Positions 56,961 through 64,000 of a stretch of 64,000 nt of DNA are shown one piece after another. Under the pieces are notes generated by a model. The model saw only the letters and a program-made list of their open reading frames with translations, was not told the DNA's origin and did not search any database. Position numbers and translations under genes: made by a program. This stretch comes from Neoechinorhynchus agilis (Eukaryota > Acanthocephala). The stretch spans positions 11,098,001 through 11,162,000 of the forward strand of contig CM121341.1 in assembly GCA_051530055.1 (NCBI GenBank). Reading direction: 5' to 3'. How positions within the stretch are numbered: the stretch's first letter is position 1; each line of letters starts with the position of its first letter.

Positions 56961-59215
56961 AGCAAAAACTTACAAACAATCCGCATGTCAACGATTTCAC
57001 CGCGGTCCCCTCGCTCCATTCGGAACTTAACCATCTCACCAAACCACGATTCGCCGCATGTCGCACAGCCCATTCCTGACGCTGCTGACGCAGGCCCCCT
57101 CAACGCGCCACCTGTTGATCACGCGGATCACGAAAGGACCGACGCTGCAAATTCACAAAATCAACTTTGGTCCGAACAACCTGTTGAGAACAAGCAGCAA
57201 ACGGAAATTTCAAGTGCTCTGAGAGGTGAGGCCAATGCTGCCCGAGATCCGAAGGTCTTAACACATAATTGCCCGTTCTGTGACAAGCAGATCAAAATTA
57301 CGAAAGGGGAGAATTTTGGACTCACGGCTCAAGGGATTCCCGATGTGTTGGTTCCGGCCTTATGCTAGCATACCCAGCTCCTCAGCTCAATGAACCTCGT
57401 CAGAACATAGCCCCTTCGTTGCTGGAGATCGTACGCTGCCCAGAAACATCCTGCAACTGTCTCGAGACAAATACCGAGATATCTTGGGCACGCCTTTTCG
57501 CATTCCCGAGACTGGTACTTTGTGCTAGAGTACCATCTGACGAGTCCCTTGCTACCCTCATCAAAAACCGGATGTCCTTCGACAATTCGTTTGGAGAGGT
57601 CATACGCAAAGCTCGCGTTTTAGGGGAGATTTTTCACAGCCACCGAATCAGAGCCGAGTTTCAACCCGTTCAATGATCCAGAGAATGTCTTCTAAACTCG
57701 TCGATGACGAGGCGCGGTTCGCATTCTATCATCCACCAACGAATTCGCAAGAGATGATACGAAAACTCTCCAACTTCTCAGAGAGAAACATCCTTGACCC
57801 ACTGGTCATTTAGAATATTCGGAGATGATCCCTTCGGGCACCCCGTTAGAATTTTCGCTTGATGCTATTAAGATAGCCGTTTCTTCTTTCGCAAATGGGT
57901 CAGCACATGCGCACATGCGCTCGACGGACTTCGGCCTCAGCAACTAAAGGACATGATGTCCTTCTCCGTAGGTGATCAATCCCATGTTCTCCTGAACGAC
58001 TTGACTCTGTTAGTCGACGTTTTCTCTGGAGGCAACCTGTTCTCTAAAGCGATCGAATTGTTTTTTGGCGCTTCCCTCTGCGTTTTAGAAAAGAAGGACG
58101 GTGGGATTCGTCCCATCGCGATTGGCTGTACATTGAGACGACTAGCAGGGAAAGTGATTTCTAGGCGAGTCTCAGAAGGTGTTGCTGAAATTTTTCGTCC
58201 AGTTCAACTAGGTTGCTGCACACCTTGCGGGGCGGAAGCCATAGTCCACGCACTCCGTACATTTGTTATTGAGAACGTCAAACCGTGTGATCCTGAAATT
58301 AGATTTCCGGAACGCCTTCAATTCGGTTAATCTCGACTCGCCCTTAAAGGCTGTCAGAGATCACGCACCGGATGCTTACGGGTATTTTAGAAATTCGTAG
58401 GGAGCTGCAACTCTTCTTGTATTCAACGATCACATCATTCCTTCCGAAAGAGGCGTTCAACAGGGAGACCCATTAGGTCCCATTGGTTTCGCGCTCACTG
58501 TGAACAAATTAGCGCATTCTCTTGATGCAGAATTCAATGCTTGGTACCTAGATGATGCTGCGCTGGGAGGCAATCCCCAGGTAGTTCTTCGTAACCTGGA
58601 GAAAATCAAGATAATGACAAGCAAAATGGGCATTGAATTGAACACAGAAAAGTGCAAAATTCAATTCCGTAACATAGAGAGAGGCCCTGCAAAAGACGTA
58701 ATAAAGCGCCACTTTGAAAATGTTGCACCCAGGATAGAAATGATCGACCTAGACCGGCTTAAGCTTTTGGGCAGTTGCGTCTTTGATGGGAATATAGAAC
58801 ACGAAATTAACTGCCTTCTAAAGAAATTATCGATGCCAGCAATCTTAAGTTCTCGGTGGTTCAAGCTGGAAATGCAGCAAGCGCGGCGGAAGGACGGAAA
58901 ACGGCGAAATACCTCGATTTAGCCCGGGCCATGTGTTTGTGCCTTTTGGGATTGAGACCTACGGATTTCTTGGTAGCGAGGCTCTTCAACTCCTGAGGGA
59001 TCTGAAGCGACGCCTTCAGGTTATAAACGGTGATGCAATGTCAGGTCAATACCTGGTTCAAAATATAAGCATCGCCGTGTTGAGGGGCAACATTGCAATC
59101 ATACGGGCGCAATTGAGGACAAGGACGGCGAATAATTGTTTATATCTTCAAAATAAAACCTATGATTGTAAAAAAATTATCAAATTAAAATTAAATCATT
59201 ATTTCTCCTGACTGG
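56960..59215 (+). mobile_element. Decayed endonuclease-type LINE, copy B (endonuclease deleted)
   Basis: In order the element shows: an N-terminal region with a CPFCDKQIK half zinc finger (~57270-57300); a linker with SWARLFAFPRLVLCARVP (~57480); LDGLRPQQLKDMMSFS (~57925-57965); and RT with EKKDGGIRPIAIGCTLRRLA and VQLGCCTPCGAEAIVHALRT (~58090-58260). The motif B region GVQQGDPLGPIGFALTV is at ~58450-58500, followed by NAWYLDDAALGG (catalytic LDD, ~58535-58570) and KMGIELNTEKCKIQF. The frame then passes directly to FVPFGIETYGFLGSEALQLL and LKRRLQVINGDAMSGQYLVQ, which normally follow the endonuclease; the RPDG endonuclease segment present in copy A is missing. Several stops and shifts are present. 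It is R2-superfamily-like; I do not assign a named clade. Confidence 0.8.
57953..58330 (+). pseudogene. LINE RT fingers/palm fragment, copy B
   Basis: The open segment begins MMSFSVGDQSHVLLNDLTLL and carries the finger motif KKDGGIRPIAIGCTLRRLAG. The motif A region that should follow (FxNAFNSVxR) is disrupted: NAFNSVNLDS is readable only after a frame change at ~58310-58330. The second half of the palm resumes at 58440. Confidence 0.7.
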
Positions 59216-59529
59216 GGTTATCACAAAACTTAGAAGCAAATTTCATGCCTAGATTTGTGAAAGATTTCCACTAGGAAAGTTTGATTCAATGGGCTCATTC
59301 GTTGGCAAAAATGTTGTTCATTCATTTTAACTGGTCGACAATTAAGTTCAGCAATTCGCGGAAAGAAAAAGTACGAAAGTATTATTAATAGCCAATAAGA
59401 ATCGGCGATATACGCTTGACAATACATCATTCAATTTTAGTCAATCCCTTTCTTGTCCGGCTTATTTATTTAGGCATTAAACATTTTTTTATTTTGTAAA
59501 GATGTTTATCATTTACTTTTTTATAGCGA

Positions 59530-59955
59530 ATTATAATAATTGATTGATTGATTGATTGATTGATTTGATAATTTTCGGCCTTCGCGTAGGCCTTCTTCAG
59601 TCTATCTAAAATGCACCCAAGAGGCGCTCAATTTCGTTTACCCGGTGGTATTTGCAAATTACTGATGTGAGTTCGGCAATTGTGTCCTGTATTATGAGCA
59701 GTGGGCACCGGATTAATTTTGATGGTACTACGATTCTTGCGCGGAGTGATGTTAGGAGCGACAGGGTGACAATGGAGGCCATCATGACAAAAAACGGATA
59801 CGTTTGCGGCAATTAAGCGGATTACACACTCAATCTGCGGATACCACCGGATGAACGAAATTGAGTGCTTCTTGGGTGCATTTTAGGTAGACTGAAGAAG
59901 GCTTACTCGATGGCCGAAAATTATCAAATCAATCAATTATTATAATGTTGAAAAT
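59530..59955. mobile_element. Foldback element with ~110 bp arms
   Basis: The left arm ATTATAATAATTGATTGATT...TTCAGTCTATCTAAAATGCACCC (59530-59645; shown in parts) is mirrored by TGGGTGCATTTTAGGTAGAC and AATCAATTATTATAAT (59846-59947). A run of five GATT units lies in the left arm. The ~200 bp centre has no recognised coding sequence. Confidence 0.85.
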
Positions 59956-59965
59956 AAAATCCATA

Positions 59966-60110
59966 TGTTTGAGATATGGGAATTTGAAGAGCTTTGTTTA
60001 CTAGAAATTTTTCTTCGGAAACAAATTGCTGAAGAAGATCCTAGTGTGGATCGAAATATTCAATTCAATAAATTAATTCTTTACTTCAAATTCCCATATC
60101 TCAAACAATT
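59966..60110. mobile_element. Short inverted-repeat element
   Basis: GTTTGAGATATGGGAATTTG at ~59968 is mirrored by CAAATTCCCATATCTCAAAC at ~60089-60108. The interior contains a second inverted pair around GAAATATTC. It lies immediately next to the foldback at 59530-59955. Confidence 0.85.
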
Positions 60111-60600
60111 ATTATAATTTTTTATTTCTCAGATCACGCGAAAAGGTAGAATTTTTTCGAACACAATACAAAAAAGTACGCTTTAATATAAGAAAATCGA
60201 GTTAAAAGATTTATTTAAAGCAAGAAAATAGTTTTCGAGTGTGAAATTCGGCGAAAAAGCGATAAATAATGTGGTTAATATCCACACACAAAAAACATGA
60301 CAAATTATGAATTTATTAACAGGTGCTAAATTAGCGTTATTGAACTGAAAAATGACTATGCGAAAGTTTTCGTTTCTAGCTAGGACGTTATTCTGTCTAT
60401 TTTGCGCTCATAGTCCCAATTTCCACTAGAATCATTATTTAGCTTCGAAATCTTACGGTATGTGCAAACGTGCCACCATCAATGATTCGCCTGTTAAAAA
60501 TTAAACACTGTGCCTTTTGTTCTCGCGGTTTTCATACTCGTTTCTTCCGTGGTAAATCCACCGCTCTTCTTTTTTTCGTAAAAAATAGTATTTTTGTCGA
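60111..60600. other. Derlin 5' flank, nothing else recognised
   Basis: AT-rich sequence. No promoter element could be assigned with confidence. Confidence 0.35.
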
Positions 60601-63197
60601 ATGCAGTCTATTCGAGAACTTGTGCGATCCATTCCTCCAATAACGCGAACATGGCTGTTTGGATCATTGTCACTCACTATTATGGCACGAGCTGGTCTTG
60701 TGCGTTCAGATAGTCTGATTATCCTGACCACCAAAGCTTACAAATTTCAATGGCCTGAAATCTGGCGATTGGTGACGTCAGTCTTGCTCTTTCCAGCGAA
60801 ATTGCAATACATTACACGCTTGAAGGGTTGCAGATCCTGGGGCGCTTATGAATACTTTTGCTACCCTTAGCAAATGCTCCTCTTTTTTCTCTATACCCAA
60901 TGCAATCAATTAGAGCTGAAGGAATTTTCTAACTCTAGGCCGGATTTTGCCTACTGTATTACCATTTGCTGGCTCGTCAATGTTGCCATCGGTGTAGTGT
61001 TTCCTTATCCGGTAAGATTTTGTTTCGTAAGGTGCCAATGAAAATGTCCGTTTATCGGGAATTTATGATTCTAGGATCTTTTTTGTACTAAAAAGTCTTA
61101 GGCGAACGACGATCAGCCATTTTACTTTTTTGTTGTTATCGTAATCAAACTTTAAATATCCTTCGGGATGATAAAGTTAGAATTGTGGTGAAGATACTTC
61201 TCCTCCCCGGTTAAGAGGTATTTCATTTTACACTAACTTAAGTCGTAAAAACGTTTAATCAATCACCCGGATGAGACGAGGCTTCCAATTTCGAAATATT
61301 TCTAGATTCAATAAAATACCGCTTATCCGGAGGTGGAGCGAGCGTATATTCACCACAATTCTAACCAAATATTAAAATCACCAGCATTGTTGCATAGAAA
61401 TCTTTTTTCAATGCTAGGCTCGTGTTCAATGTTTTTAAATCGTTATTAATCTAGAAATCGGTCACACTAATCCCGAATGAAGCATATTTTATTCAATTAA
61501 GAAATATTTCGTAAAAGGTAGCTTTATCTAAGCTTTTTTGTAAAGAATGACCCGGATGAGGCGAGGCTTCCACTTTCGAAATATTTCTAAATTCAATAAA
61601 ATATATCATCCCGAATTATTTTCATTTGATGCCCTCATTTTCTGTTAAGTTGAACATTTCATTAAGCCGGTATTCATAAGGTATTGGCGATTTTTATGTG
61701 CTGTTTTTTTGCTCAGTTTGTCTGTGTACAATTGTTCAACTTTTGCAATGTCGAGATGAAATTTTTCACTATTATGCCGTTGTTTAATACGCATAAAGCC
61801 ATTTTGACTTATGGTGAAGATAATCCCGGTTAAAAATCATTTTATTATTAGGAAATATTTCGGAAGAGGAAACCTCGCCTTATCAATCATCTAAAAAAAC
61901 GTTTTTGGTTATGGTTCGTTTTTATGTTTTGTCTAGTTGGCTCGGGTTGACAGATTCGCCACTTCCAACAAGGTTCGGGGACCGTGTTCCCTGCTCGTAA
62001 ACCCTGCACTGTATCGTGTGTGTGTTCTATTGATTTTAACTTCGTCACTGGCAGGTAGTTTTACGCTAAAATTCGCCTTATTGCCCTTCATTTTATTGGG
62101 ATAAGGCGAGGTTTCCTCTTTCGAAATAGTTCTAAATTCAATAAAATGATTTTTAAAAGGGGCGAGTAGAGTTGAGAGGTATTTTGATTGTCTGTGGAAA
62201 ATCTTATGTAAGTATTTGGCGGGTAGTGGAAATGATCAAATTCTCCCTACGGATAAAAAATCTCTAGATATTTCGTGGCTTAGATGATCGATGAGGCCTC
62301 CCTCTCTCGAAACATCTCAATGGAAATATTTTCTATCAGGAGGGTAGATTATGATAACCATATCGAGAGAAAATCCATCGGGATGATAAATTTTAACGTG
62401 TGGTGAACATAATCCCGCTCACATAATTAAAAACTTACAAGCAATAATTGATAAGCCGAGCTTTCCTCTCTTTCCAAACTATTACAAAACAATAAAATGA
62501 TTTTTAACCTGGCGAGTATATCCACCACAAGTCAAAATTTACCATCCCGATGGATTTTCTCTCGATATAATAAAGCCATTATAGGTTTTATGAATTCCCT
62601 AAAACGAATTTAGTTCATAAACTGGCACCTTTTCATATCCACATTCATTAATCGAAACGTTATAAAAGTAGCTCCTTTTTGAACAAATGCTTTCAAGTAT
62701 GATCTACGTTTGCAGTCAAAAGAATCGCAATGCTGAAGTAAGTTTTTTATTCGGAATGAGGGTCAAAGCTGTTTATTTACCATGGTTAATGACTGGTTTC
62801 AATTGGTTCGCGCACGGAAAGTAAGTCTAGTATGAAAAAACGAAGACTTCGAAAAACATTTAGTTTTCTTCCTTACTTATCTGGAATCTTGGCTGGACAC
62901 GTCTATCACTATTTCGCCAATATATATCCGGTCAATAATCCAGGACGTCAACCACTTAAAACCCCACAACGATTGTAAGTGTGATTGCATCATTAAAGGC
63001 GGCAGAAAACGATTTGGTTACATTCCGAGTTTAGTGCTGATTTCATTGAGACTTTGGTTCCAACAAATACACAACGAGCGCCTTTTGTGAGGTTAAATAA
63101 TCAACGGCAGCATCTACGACCAGCAAGAAGCGGGCCTCAAACTCGTCAGGCAACGTTTAGGCCATTCTCAGGCGTAGGACATCGTCTGGATGATTGA
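60601..63197 (+). CDS. DERL1: Derlin-1-like ER-associated degradation protein
   Basis: Derlins are multi-pass ER-membrane pseudoproteases that help retrotranslocate misfolded proteins to p97 and the proteasome. Exon 1 starts MQSIRELVRSIPPITRTWLF, matching the family SIPPVTR start, then FQWPEIWRLVTSVLLFP (family FQIWRLxTxFLFF). Exon 2 (to 61011) reads FFLYTQCNQLE then RPDFAYCITICWLV. Exon 3 is 62672-62820 (MIYVCSQKNRNAEVSFLFG, YLPWLMTGFNW). Exon 4 is 62864-62974 (GILAGHVYHYFANIYP). Exon 5 is 63035-63197, ending GVGHRLDD like the derlin-1 GFRLGDQ end. Phases of exons 2-5 agree. The exon 1-2 join is unresolved: an in-frame TAG lies at 60868-60870, and no GT-AG intron of fitting phase removes it; a 75 bp GC-AG intron (60796-60870) would fit the phase but shortens a loop. 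Intron 2 is 1,660 bp and filled with MITE copies. The other introns are 43-60 bp. Confidence 0.85.
61150..62610. mobile_element. MITE cluster inside derlin intron 2
   Basis: Several elements with mirror ends GTTAGAATTGTGGTGA and TCACCACAATTCTAAC occur in this intron, for example 61170-61375 and 62370-62550 (TTTTAACGTGTGGTGAACAT / TATCCACCACAAGTCAAAAT). They share inner motifs GAGGCGAGGCTTCCA, TTTCGAAATATTTCTAAATT and CATCCCGATGGATTTTCTCT. Additional partial copies lie at 61490-61610 and 61820-62150. No coding sequence. Confidence 0.85.
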
Positions 63198-63610
63198 TTG
63201 CTGGTATTGATTTACAGATGATGGAGTAAACCACAATGCATTTCTGGTTGTTGGAATCCGCCAGTAATTTTACGCCATGTTATCGTTCTCACCAATTACA
63301 AGAGTTCACAGGAAAATCGCTTCAAAACAATAACTTTTAATTTCTCTTACGTTTGTTACTGACGATAGATTATTCTTCCGTGTTGTCAACCAGCTTTTCT
63401 CGGAGGTTTTCCCTTATTGTTGTCTTATTCTTTAGTTTCATTAATGCTGCTTAGATGCAAACTATCACGCTTTTGAACTTATTGGTTTTTAATGTATCAT
63501 CAGCATTCTTATAAATTTGCACCGATTTAATTTTCTTTAATTTATTATTCAGAAAAGGAATACTGGATGCAACAGGGGATAAGGATAAGCATAAAATCGT
63601 GCCTCTATCA
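63198..63610. other. Derlin 3' flank, nothing recognised
   Basis: AT-rich sequence without family resemblance. Confidence 0.35.
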
Positions 63611-64000
63611 AGGTTGCTTGTAAGTCTTTTTCAACTCTTAATAAACGCGTACAAGATTTGCCTTCGAAAGCAATCGGAACCAAAATTCCTTTAATTTTTA
63701 CGCCATAAACAAACACCAGAATAGTGCAATGTTCCAACAAACAATGATTGTTTGCCTCGGAAACATGAAGGAATTTTGGTTAAATCCGGTGAATCCTCAA
63801 ACACTTCGACCAAGAAAAGGTAAAATAGCTAAGACCTTTTTGATCAAACACCAAATATTCTTTTCCCGATTTCAAGCTGTCTTTCAGAATAAAGTTGCGA
63901 AATGGCTATCCAAGGAATGCCACTAATTATTTGCTTTTTTTCTATACGGCGAGTTTTTCCCTCGTCGAGATTATTTGAAACTTACAAACAATACTTGATA
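63611..64000. repeat. Dispersed repeat, truncated by window end
   Basis: This is the reverse-oriented near-identical copy of 45150-45540. It continues to the last base (CTTACAAACAATACTTGATA), so its full length is not seen. The 65-codon frame at 63729-63926 (+) is part of the repeat. Confidence 0.9.

Noticed and set aside
1-64000. A dedicated defence or biosynthetic gene cluster
   Set aside because: Recognised genes are unrelated housekeeping families on both strands separated by repeats; no cluster logic is visible.

Overview
This window is from the nuclear genome of a small-genome animal. The evidence is AT-rich DNA, genes split by very short GT-AG introns (often 46-54 bp), metazoan gene families (a homeodomain, a four-LIM protein, an SLC46-type carrier, COP9 signalosome subunit 4, ribophorins I and II, derlin, USP14), and many decayed retrotransposons and foldback elements. 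I cannot name the phylum with confidence; an ecdysozoan such as a nematode or mite is a guess. No rRNA, tRNA, CRISPR array or bacterial-type operon was seen.

Layout. 1-3.0 kb has no secure gene. A homeodomain exon lies at 3.0-3.3 kb (-). 3.9-6.1 kb is a decayed Ty3/gypsy element with an 86-87 bp tandem repeat. 6.5-8.4 kb is a decayed LINE with a restriction-like endonuclease. Ribophorin II is at 9.2-12.2 kb (+), and a CHTOP/FoP-like Arg-rich protein at 14.0-14.6 kb (+). From 15.0 to 27.9 kb there are two direct copies of a module made of ~375 bp satellite units plus a ~1.1 kb flank, separated by two LINE ruins. 28.3-28.7 kb holds a Pro/Tyr/Gln-rich ORF (-), 29.2-31.1 kb CSN4 (-), and 32.6-34.6 kb ribophorin I (-). 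At 35.0-38.3 kb the satellite module recurs inverted, followed at 38.3-39.6 kb by a near-identical second copy of ribophorin I exon 1 with its 5' flank. 40.6-41.4 kb is a four-LIM protein (-). 41.6-45.5 kb is repeats with small uncertain ORFs. USP14 is at 45.7-47.1 kb (+), an SLC46-like carrier at 51.2-53.9 kb (+), and a highly divergent VLCAD/ACAD9-like protein at 53.9-56.1 kb (-). A second copy of the endonuclease-type LINE family sits at 57.0-59.2 kb, foldback elements at 59.5-60.1 kb, and derlin-1 at 60.6-63.2 kb (+). The window ends in an inverted copy of a dispersed repeat also found at 45.2-45.5 kb.

Function. The host genes are ordinary cellular genes. Several fall in ER protein handling and the ubiquitin system: both ribophorins of oligosaccharyltransferase, derlin-1 of ER-associated degradation, USP14 of the proteasome and CSN4 of the COP9 signalosome. 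Nothing in the sequence shows that they are co-regulated. Exon models were joined by hand from splice consensus, reading phase and family resemblance, with no transcript data. The most unusual structure is the satellite module whose units carry splice-acceptor-like and exon-like sequence, present in both orientations, with the inverted copy bounded on both sides by copies of the 5' end of ribophorin I.
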